DNA of 13,810 bases from Candidatus Poseidoniaceae archaeon (GTDB taxonomy: Archaea > Thermoplasmatota > Poseidoniia > Poseidoniales > Poseidoniaceae). The DNA lies in NCBI GenBank assembly GCA_013330925.1, contig DUHJ01000057.1, positions 1 to 13,810 of the forward strand, in the 5' to 3' direction. The notes below the pieces were generated by a model, which had not been told where the DNA came from, did no database searches, and saw nothing but the letters and a program-made list of their open reading frames with translations. Positions 7,486 to 13,810 of this stretch are shown piece by piece (position 1 is the first letter of the stretch; each line of letters starts with the position of its first letter). The position numbers and the translations under genes are program-made.

Positions 7486-9918
7486 ATGACTGAAAAGAGG
7501 GACATCGCCACACGAATGGCCGGGAATCAGAAGCAAGCTTCCATCTCTGAGTTCTTTGAGAAGAACAAGCACTTCCTCGGCTTTGACAGCCTTCACCGCT
7601 CCCTTATCACCGCCGTCAAAGAGGCGGTGGACAACGCTCTCGACGCCTGCGAAGAAGCACGCATCCTCCCCGACATCCGCATTGAGATCCGAAAGGCAGA
7701 CCCGAAACGTGACGTCATCGAATTGGAAGTCGAAGACAACGGCCCCGGTATTCCTCGCGACAGCATCGCCAAGGTGTTTGGACAGTTGCTCTTCGGTTCG
7801 CGCTTCCACGCCATCCGCCAATCCCGCGGCCAGCAGGGCATCGGCATCACCGGTGTGGTGATGTACAGCCAATTGACCACTGGAAAGCCAACCCACGTGC
7901 GCTCCAAGATCGCCAGCGAAACCACCGCGGTCGAGATGGAGCTCGGGCTGGACACCAAGTCGAACAAGGCCATCAAGAGCAAGGAACAGCGCGTTCCATG
8001 GGTTCTCGAGGACGGCACGGAGAAGGTGTCCGGCCTGAACGTGCGATGCCGCATGAAGGCCAAATTCCAGCGCGGCAAGCAGAGCGTGTGGCAGTACCTC
8101 CGGATGACGAGCATCGTCAATCCGCACGCCAGCATCACCTTCGTTGACCCGGACGGGGAAACGAGCCACTGGCCTCGCGTGACGGAGCGCCTTCCCCGCA
8201 AGGTCAACGCCATCAAGCCCCACCCTCACGGCATCGAACTCGGGCAGTTGAACCGTTTGGCCAAGGCCACCAAAGCGGCCAACCTCAGCATCTTCCTGAA
8301 GACCGATTTCTCGGGTGTGCCCGGTCGAGCCGTCAAAGAAATGTGCGAAGTGTCCGGGCTTGTCGATGCCAAAGGCCAACCGCTGAAGTCGCGCCCGGGT
8401 CGCCTCGATCCTGAGCAGATTCGTGCCCTTGCTGAAACCTTCCAAGGGATTCGTGGGTACCTTCGTCCCTACCGCCTTGATCACCGCGGCTCGCGAATTT
8501 ACGTTGCAAACGCCCGCCGCCCGGGCAACCCCACCGTTCCGATTGCCGATGCGAAACACGGCGACCTGCTGGACGCCCTCACCGGTGCAAGCATCGACGA
8601 TCTGGTCGGCATCGTGACCGACCGCACGGACATGCATTGGGAGGAGAGCCTGACCGAATTGGTCGGGGCCGTCAGCGTTGCTCACGGTGAAGGGCCTTGG
8701 AACAAGCAAAGCGCAGATGCCATCTCCAAACATCTTCGAAAGAATTGGGATCCGCGCATCGTCTTTGAACCCGTCAAGTTGCTCAAACCGCCCATCGATT
8801 GCTTGTCGCCCATCGAAGAGCTGCTCATCAAGAAGGGGCTTTCGAAGACCATCGACTCTCGCTTCGTCACCACCCTGACCCGGGCGCCGACCGTCAGCAC
8901 TGGAAACCCCTTCCAAATCGAAGTTGGTCTCATTTTCGGCGAAGGCATGCCGTCCGACTCTGCCGTCGAAGTGCTTCGCTTTGCCAACCGGGTTCCCCTA
9001 ATGTACCAACAAGGCGGTTGCATGCTCACCAAGGCCATTGAATCCGTCGATTGGCGACAATATGGGCTTGATCAACCGGGTGGAAACGGCGTGCCGAAGG
9101 GGCCTGCCGCCATCCTCGTCCATCTCGCCAGCACCAACGTGCAGTTCACCTCCGAAGCCAAGGAAGCGGTCGCGGACAACGAAGAGGTCCGTGAAGAAGC
9201 GCGCAAAGCGATGCTCGAACTGGGGCGGGGCTTGCGCAAGCACTTGGAGAAGAAGAAGAAACTCGCCAAGACGCGGGAGAAATTCGAACTCATCACGGAC
9301 ATTTTGCCGGCCATCGCGGAAAAGTCCGCGGCCATCCTTGGCCGTGAGGTCCCGGCCTTGGCCGGATCGATCACGAAAATCATGAACGCCGTGATCGCCC
9401 AAGAGGAGACCGTTTGGGACAAGGAAAGCAAGCGCACTGAGGTGGAAATTTCGCTTCGAAACTACACCGCAAAGGCCCGCTCCTACACCTTGTTGGCCAA
9501 TTGGCCGCAACGGGAAGGGGCCATCATGGTGGACAACGAACGCGGAGGGCGCGCGGAGATGACCGGCGTCTGGGCGTGGAAATTGGAGACGCTGAAACCG
9601 GGTGAATCCGCGACCATCACCTTCGCATTGGACGGCCTTGAGAAGGGCGATTGGACGGAAACCGACGTCTTCTACCGCGGGGCTGGCGACGTCATTGGCG
9701 CCACCAAGATGGACGACGCGCTCCTTGCGGAACTTCGACGTCAGGAAGACGTGCTCACCGGCGAGCCCGACGAAGAGGAAGAGGCGTCGGAGGAGGAGGA
9801 AGCGATGCTGGAAAGCGACCCTGAACCGCCATCTTCGCCTGAAATCGACGACGAAGAACCGCCCACACCAAGCGGACCGAAACAGACCCTGTTCGATTAC
9901 ACGGAGGGTGACGCATGA
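7486..9918 (+). CDS. top6B: DNA topoisomerase VI subunit B, long form with C-terminal Ig-like domain and acidic tail
   Basis: Subunit B is the ATPase of the type IIB topoisomerase. It dimerises on ATP and drives strand passage through the double-strand break made by subunit A. The GHKL ATP site is intact: the N box around Glu46-Asn50 in EAVDNALDACEE, DNGPGIP with Asp84, and RGQQGIGITG at 114-123. An H2TH-type region follows. The transducer domain contains CMLTKAIESVDWRQYG, with Lys516 the likely ATP-sensing lysine. At 810 residues it is much longer than the roughly 530 of Sulfolobus. The extra C-terminus holds a beta-rich, Ig-like segment (about 652-745), as known in Methanosarcina mazei, then a run of Glu/Asp (about 755-795) and a final PKQTLFDY patch (798-805). 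ATG 7516 is an alternative start. Its stop overlaps the start of top6A by four bases, so the subunits are translationally coupled. Confidence 0.96.
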   Translation: MTEKRDIATRMAGNQKQASISEFFEKNKHFLGFDSLHRSLITAVKEAVDNALDACEEARILPDIRIEIRKADPKRDVIELEVEDNGPGIPRDSIAKVFGQLLFGSRFHAIRQSRGQQGIGITGVVMYSQLTTGKPTHVRSKIASETTAVEMELGLDTKSNKAIKSKEQRVPWVLEDGTEKVSGLNVRCRMKAKFQRGKQSVWQYLRMTSIVNPHASITFVDPDGETSHWPRVTERLPRKVNAIKPHPHGIELGQLNRLAKATKAANLSIFLKTDFSGVPGRAVKEMCEVSGLVDAKGQPLKSRPGRLDPEQIRALAETFQGIRGYLRPYRLDHRGSRIYVANARRPGNPTVPIADAKHGDLLDALTGASIDDLVGIVTDRTDMHWEESLTELVGAVSVAHGEGPWNKQSADAISKHLRKNWDPRIVFEPVKLLKPPIDCLSPIEELLIKKGLSKTIDSRFVTTLTRAPTVSTGNPFQIEVGLIFGEGMPSDSAVEVLRFANRVPLMYQQGGCMLTKAIESVDWRQYGLDQPGGNGVPKGPAAILVHLASTNVQFTSEAKEAVADNEEVREEARKAMLELGRGLRKHLEKKKKLAKTREKFELITDILPAIAEKSAAILGREVPALAGSITKIMNAVIAQEETVWDKESKRTEVEISLRNYTAKARSYTLLANWPQREGAIMVDNERGGRAEMTGVWAWKLETLKPGESATITFALDGLEKGDWTETDVFYRGAGDVIGATKMDDALLAELRRQEDVLTGEPDEEEEASEEEEAMLESDPEPPSSPEIDDEEPPTPSGPKQTLFDYTEGDA

Positions 9919-11015
9919 GCGACAGAACGCATTCCCCTGAAGAGACGAAAAGCGCGCTGCACGACGTGGTCGTCGAAATGTACGACCGCATCGTCAAGGG
10001 CGAGCCACCGACGATGACCCTGCCCGTTCGAACCAAGAACAACATCACGTTCAACACGCGATTGGGCGTCTACAAGTATGGAAAATCCACCTCGGTGCGC
10101 GACGCCACCTCACTTCGGTCCGCCAAGCAATTGCTTCGCGCGCTCCACGTGGTCGAGTTCATCGAAGAGATGATCGACGCCGGCAAATCGAGCACCCTCA
10201 GGGAGATGTACTACATCTCGGAAGGCTGGGGCCACGGGAAGTTTGGCTCGCAAAACGAGAGCAACAACCTCGCCGAGGACCTCGAAGTGGTCACCAAGTG
10301 CCTGCGTGAGGACTTCAAGCTCCGGCCCGAGGAGGACGGTGCGCGCATCATTGGGAACATCACTTTGCAGGAGCGCAACCGACGCGGCGAGTGGATGCGC
10401 ATCAACGCCCGTGACGACGTCGGAGATTCGGGATACGGTGTGCCGTACAACGTGGAATCCGAGAAGTTGGAACTCATCGAGCACGACGTGGATTTCATCA
10501 TGGCCATCGAGACCGGCGGTATGTTCGATCGACTCATCGAAAACGGATTCGACGAGGACCATCGCTGTGCATTGGTCCACCTCAAGGGCCAACCGGCCCG
10601 CTCCACCCGGCGCATCATGAAACGGATGAGCGAGGAATGGGATTTGCCCGTCGTGGTCTTTGCCGACTGTGACCCCTGGTCCTATCGCATCCACGCTTCC
10701 ATCGCCTATGGTGCCATCAAAACAGCCCACATTTCGGAATACCTCGCCACGCCCACCGCCACCTACCTCGGCATCACGGCCGACGACATCGTGGCCTATG
10801 ACCTGCCAAGCGATGACCTTTCCAAGAAGGACATTGAAGCCTTGAATGCAGAATTGACGGACCCGCGTTTCCAAGACCCATGGTGGCAGGAACAGATCAA
10901 CATGATGCTTGAACTTGGAAAGAAGGCTGAGCAGCAATCGTTGGCCAAATACGGTCTCGATTTCGTGACCGACACGTACCTCCCAGAGAAGTTGGCGGAA
11001 CTCGGTCTGGCCTGA
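9915..11015 (+). CDS. top6A: DNA topoisomerase VI subunit A (Spo11-like)
   Basis: This subunit cuts both DNA strands, using a tyrosine that becomes covalently linked to the 5' ends, and reseals them. The protein has 366 residues, the usual size. The winged-helix (CAP-like) domain carries LREMYYISEGWG, with Tyr100, the second of the YY pair, the expected catalytic residue. The TOPRIM domain has the metal-binding Glu199 in IETGGMF and Asp251/Asp253 in FADCDPWSYRIH. The C-terminal helices close the dimer. The ATG lies within the top6B stop (ATGA), six bases after GGAGGG, so the start is secure. The gene follows top6B, the common B-then-A order in archaea. The meiotic protein Spo11 is a homologue, but the pairing with top6B makes topoisomerase VI certain. 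Confidence 0.97.
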   Translation: MSDRTHSPEETKSALHDVVVEMYDRIVKGEPPTMTLPVRTKNNITFNTRLGVYKYGKSTSVRDATSLRSAKQLLRALHVVEFIEEMIDAGKSSTLREMYYISEGWGHGKFGSQNESNNLAEDLEVVTKCLREDFKLRPEEDGARIIGNITLQERNRRGEWMRINARDDVGDSGYGVPYNVESEKLELIEHDVDFIMAIETGGMFDRLIENGFDEDHRCALVHLKGQPARSTRRIMKRMSEEWDLPVVVFADCDPWSYRIHASIAYGAIKTAHISEYLATPTATYLGITADDIVAYDLPSDDLSKKDIEALNAELTDPRFQDPWWQEQINMMLELGKKAEQQSLAKYGLDFVTDTYLPEKLAELGLA

Positions 11016-11059
11016 TGGATTGGCGCGAGGCTTCTTGACGGTGGAGCCGACGGGGGACC

Positions 11060-11998
11060 GTGGTGCCCGAACCGCCAGCGGCCTCGCCTTGGCCCCTTCG
11101 CATCGTGGTGCTTGGTGGCGTCATGCTGCTGTCCAGCTTCATCCTCTTCGGCTCGATGGGCGGTACGCTCAACGAAGCCTTCGACCCACGAAGCACCAAC
11201 GTCGCTGAAGTTTCAGGCGGAGGAGAAGTGCTCAGCGACCTCCGCCCGGTGTGCCATGCGCTCTACGTGACCGCGGACCACGCGGGCAACGCCAGCCTGC
11301 TTCGCTCGGACGGGTGGTCGGCCACCGGGACGGCGCTCGAAGAATCGCCGTGCAAGAGCGAATGGGAACCGATGACGGTCGAGCGGGGTGTGCTCTTCGT
11401 GCGCGTCGCTGCATGGGACGTGGAAGAGGAAGGCGAACATTTGCTCCAGCTCGACGCCGACGAGGAGGTGGTGGCGTGGTTGGTCGACGTTCCCGCAATG
11501 GAGCAAGGCATGCTCTCCTCACCGTACATCCTCGCTGCGTTCGGACTGTGCACCTTTGGTGTGCTGCTGCTGCCAGTGGGCCTAACCCTCCTGTTTTCTG
11601 AGCGCCGTCGGCGTGGCCAGCGCGTCATGGTAGTCGCCGCCAACGGACAGGTGCAACCCCTAACACCTGGGGGTTCGGAGGTCTTTGGCATGCCCACTCA
11701 GGCCCGGGAGACCGACCTGCCCTTTGACCCGATGACCGGGGCCTATCGGGACAACGATGCGCCAGCGTCTGGCGTGGATGCAGCACCCGACGGCATGCTC
11801 ACCACCGAACAGGTGTATGCCCTGATGAGAGGTGACATCGAAGGAGCCCTCCCTCCCGAAGCCCGACCCGATGGCCCGCGGGACCCCTTCGTGGCCACGA
11901 GCCGCCGGACCGCCCCGACAAAGCCAGCACCTTCCAAGCCGGCTGAAGAAGCGCAGCCGGGCAACGCGTCGTGGGAATCGTGGGACGACGGTCCGTGA
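11060..11998 (+). CDS. Unknown two-TM membrane protein with external domain and long cytosolic tail
   Basis: I do not recognise the family. The start is GTG at 11060 or the GTG at 11063, after GACGGGGGACC; no ATG fits. The 312 residues show a hydrophobic segment at about 12-33, a polar domain at about 35-152 with two cysteines (Cys65 and Cys98) that could form one disulfide, a second hydrophobic segment at about 155-180, and an ERRRR stop-transfer. The remaining 125 or so residues form a cytosolic tail rich in Pro, Ala and Asp, with a short helical MLTTEQVYALMRG patch and an acidic end. By the positive-inside rule the middle domain is external. It lies 44 bases after top6A and nine before the next gene, whose protein has the same topology, so the two probably work together. 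No enzyme motif is visible. Confidence 0.7.
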   Translation: MVPEPPAASPWPLRIVVLGGVMLLSSFILFGSMGGTLNEAFDPRSTNVAEVSGGGEVLSDLRPVCHALYVTADHAGNASLLRSDGWSATGTALEESPCKSEWEPMTVERGVLFVRVAAWDVEEEGEHLLQLDADEEVVAWLVDVPAMEQGMLSSPYILAAFGLCTFGVLLLPVGLTLLFSERRRRGQRVMVVAANGQVQPLTPGGSEVFGMPTQARETDLPFDPMTGAYRDNDAPASGVDAAPDGMLTTEQVYALMRGDIEGALPPEARPDGPRDPFVATSRRTAPTKPAPSKPAEEAQPGNASWESWDDGP

Positions 11999-12007
11999 GG
12001 CAGGAGC

Positions 12008-12616
12008 ATGATTGCGAACATCACACGGATCGTCGCCGCGGTGTTGGCCCTCGTGATGTTCGCGCTGTTCTTCTTCGCACCACCGGCCTTGCTTTCCGAT
12101 GCAGGCGAGGAAAGCGCCATGCTGCCACCCTGCGACGTGGACGAAGGCTTGCCGTTCATCGACGACGACGAAGTCACCTGCTACTGGGGCATGTCCGAAG
12201 ACGTCGTGGAACTGGTAAAGGCCGTCGACAGCGTGGACGTCACCATCGGCGTGTCCTGGGAAAAGGACGGCGTCTGGGTGGGTGTGGCGCGAGCCTCCGA
12301 GGCGAGCAAATGCACGCTCCGCGACGGCTACTACGAATGCCCGCAGAACGGCGTGGACCTTCTTGCGGGCGGACCGTCCGCTGACGGAGGCTTCAGGTGG
12401 ACGGCCAGCAGCGGCGACGTACGCTTCGTGGTCGGTGGAGACGACAGTCAGCAATTGCAGCAATTCGACGTGGCTTGGGAATACGAAGCCTCCCTGCCGG
12501 GTGCGACCGGCTCCCTGTGGCTCCTCCTCATCGGAACCCTCTGCCTCGTCTACGCCCTGGTTGGACCTGGGCGTCTGTGGAGTTGGGGCGTGGATTGGTT
12601 GTTCGTGTTCTCTTAG
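12008..12616 (+). CDS. Unknown small two-TM membrane protein with cysteine-bearing external domain
   Basis: I do not recognise the family. The 202 residues have an N-terminal hydrophobic segment (about 7-29), an acidic external domain (about 30-166) and a second hydrophobic segment near the C-terminus (about 168-186), with a short aromatic tail. Four cysteines in the external domain (Cys42, Cys58, Cys102 and Cys111) could make two disulfides, which fits export. The start ATG at 12008 has GAGG seven bases upstream and overlapping the end of the preceding gene. It lies nine bases after that gene and has the same TM-domain-TM plan without the long tail. I see no sequence repeat that shows the two are paralogues. 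A small subunit of an envelope complex is one guess. Confidence 0.65.
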   Translation: MIANITRIVAAVLALVMFALFFFAPPALLSDAGEESAMLPPCDVDEGLPFIDDDEVTCYWGMSEDVVELVKAVDSVDVTIGVSWEKDGVWVGVARASEASKCTLRDGYYECPQNGVDLLAGGPSADGGFRWTASSGDVRFVVGGDDSQQLQQFDVAWEYEASLPGATGSLWLLLIGTLCLVYALVGPGRLWSWGVDWLFVFS

Positions 12617-12666
12617 GGACGACGCCTTCAAAGAAGGCCTCGACTGTTGAACCACTGGTTGAGGAG

Positions 12667-13419
12667 ATGAGTGACGCGTCGACGACCCTCCGATTGATCC
12701 AAAACGAGGTGCGCCGAGGCATTCTCGAACGTCTTGTTCGTGAGCCGCACTACCCCATGCAACTCGCGGAGCTCCTCAACGTCAGCCAACCTGCCATCAA
12801 CAAGCACCTGAAAGAGTTGGAACGGGGCGGCTTGGTCACCAAAGAGAAAGTGCCCAGCGACAAAGGCGGACCTCCCAAGCGCATCTACAGCGTCACCCAA
12901 GCGGTCTCGGTTCGCGTGGATCTCGGACCCGACCTGTTTCGAATTGAGCAACGCGATTTGCCCAAGGGTGGACCGATGCGGTTGACCTCAACCCTTCCCG
13001 AAAACGCCCGCCATGTCGCAGAGGCCGTCAGCGGCCGCAAGAAAATCGCCGTGGGTGAAGGCATCGAACACCTGCGTCACCTCAGTGAGTCCCTCGACGC
13101 TTTGGACCGCGAGCGTGACGCCCTCATTGCCCTGCATCAGCAGGTGCAAAGCCGAATCTCCGCGGCGGTTGAAGCGGATTTCGAGGCTTACGAAGAGCGT
13201 GCTTTGGTCCACCGCTTGCTGGAATCGCCCAACGAACGCCTCGACACACTGGCGCTTGGGCAGCACCTCGGGCTTGGTCGACAGGAAGTCGCCGCCATGG
13301 TCGACGAGGTCGGCGCCAGGCTGGAGCGTCAACTCGCTGAGCGAGCTGGGCACGTGCTGGCCGTCAAGCCAAACAGCGACCTGCGCTGGTGGCTCGGCAG
13401 CGTCAAGCGCCGCCGCTGA
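12667..13419 (+). CDS. ArsR-like winged-helix transcriptional regulator with helical C-terminal domain
   Basis: The 250 residues begin with an ArsR/HTH-type winged helix (about 6-75): LIQNEVRRGILERL, then the helix-turn-helix around 31-57 (MQLAELLNVSQPAINKHL), then a wing with KGGPPKRIYSV. This is followed by a linker and a long helical segment (about 133-175, LDALDRERDALIALHQQVQ), probably a coiled coil for dimerisation. The C-terminal part (about 179-250) contains LALGQHLGLGRQEVAAMV, which could be a second helix-turn-helix. No cysteine pair or obvious metal site is seen, so it is not a classic metal sensor. The ATG at 12667 is chosen because it precedes the domain directly; GAGGAG abuts it too closely to be a normal ribosome site. 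It lies 50 bases after the membrane gene and may regulate its own cluster. Confidence 0.85.
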   Translation: MSDASTTLRLIQNEVRRGILERLVREPHYPMQLAELLNVSQPAINKHLKELERGGLVTKEKVPSDKGGPPKRIYSVTQAVSVRVDLGPDLFRIEQRDLPKGGPMRLTSTLPENARHVAEAVSGRKKIAVGEGIEHLRHLSESLDALDRERDALIALHQQVQSRISAAVEADFEAYEERALVHRLLESPNERLDTLALGQHLGLGRQEVAAMVDEVGARLERQLAERAGHVLAVKPNSDLRWWLGSVKRRR

Positions 13420-13433
13420 GCCAAGGCTCTGGA

Positions 13434-13810
13434 TCAGAGTCCGTCTTCGTCGCTCAGGACGCTCATCAGCGAGGACTGCTCAGCAATGCGGGCCTTGACC
13501 GCGCCACGACGAGCAGCACCGACGAGGAAGAGCACGCCAAACAGCGCCACCGTCAGCAAGACGACGGCACCGGGCAGGGCCGTCGCGCTGACGACCTCGG
13601 CCGCCACGTCAAGGGCGGGAGCGTTCGAGGAAAGCTCCTCTGGGAGGTAGACGATGTTGTCGCGCTCGCTGCCTTCGACGATTTCGTTGGTCGGGTCGAT
13701 CATCACATAGACGGCCTTGCTGCCGGCGCTCACGGGGTAGAGCAGGTAGATCTCGACCTGCTTCTCCTCTTCAGCGTCGGTCGGTGCGAGGATGGCGCCG
13801 ACCACTTGGC
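13434..13810 (-). CDS. C-terminal end of a membrane-anchored surface protein (5' end outside window)
   Basis: The frame is open at the window edge; the GTG at 13805 is probably internal. About 125 residues remain. The first part holds a beta-rich segment with VIDPTNEIVEGSERDN, which resembles the end of a CARDB-type (cell adhesion-related Ig-like) domain, where a Glu-x-x-Glu/Asp-Asn turn is typical. A hydrophobic segment (VVLLTVALFGVLFLVG) with a following RRGAVKAR stop-transfer and an acidic tail then anchors the protein, with the large N-terminal part outside. It converges with the regulator gene across a 14-base gap. Secreted proteins of this plan are common in marine archaea. The call is limited to the visible end; the domain name is a guess. 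Confidence 0.6.
   Translation of the reverse strand, partial: QVVGAILAPTDAEEEKQVEIYLLYPVSAGSKAVYVMIDPTNEIVEGSERDNIVYLPEELSSNAPALDVAAEVVSATALPGAVVLLTVALFGVLFLVGAARRGAVKARIAEQSSLMSVLSDEDGL

Noticed and set aside
7405..8916. 503-codon open frame on the minus strand
   Set aside because: It is antisense to the well-supported top6B gene and shows no recognisable domain.
1..13810. CRISPR array, insertion sequence or rRNA/tRNA genes
   Set aside because: I saw no regularly spaced repeats, transposase motifs, terminal inverted repeats or conserved RNA sequences on either strand.

Overview
The window looks like chromosomal DNA from a GC-rich marine euryarchaeon. A Poseidoniales (Marine Group II)-type archaeon is the best guess. 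The archaeal call rests on an intact transcription factor B and an adjacent topoisomerase VI B-A gene pair. The lineage is inferred from the acidic proteins, the high GC and the gene types; no rRNA or other marker confirms it. Coding is dense, and the spurious antisense frames come from high GC.

Layout: (1) 1-1972, plus strand: the C-terminal part of a GT4-type glycosyltransferase, then a cytosolic beta-propeller protein. (2) 1973-5192, minus strand: transcription factor B (tfb), an AT-richer orphan gene with a possible PD-(D/E)XK nuclease motif, and class II fumarase (fumC). The propeller gene and fumC converge with no base between their stop codons. (3) 5193-5397: a divergent AT-rich promoter region. 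(4) 5398-13419, plus strand: a one-chain aconitase/isopropylmalate-dehydratase-type enzyme with the swivel domain first, then topoisomerase VI B and A (4-base overlap), two unknown proteins that each have two membrane segments around an external domain, and a winged-helix regulator. Short gaps suggest that the last five genes form an operon. (5) 13434-13810, minus strand: the C-terminal end of a surface-anchored protein.

The fumarase and aconitase-type genes suggest a shared link to the citric acid cycle, although tfb and the orphan gene lie between them. The topoisomerase VI cluster combines DNA topology enzymes with envelope proteins and a regulator.

The most unusual spot is 3420-4256. It is roughly 45% GC by hand count of several lines, against roughly 70% in a flanking line. 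It begins directly after the tfb stop codon, in the same reading frame, and has no ATG start. A GGAGGG Shine-Dalgarno sits six bases before an ATT codon, which matches the GGAGGG and six-base spacing in front of the topoisomerase VI A gene. It may be an acquired nuclease-like gene translated from a non-canonical start, or a gene that has lost its own start.
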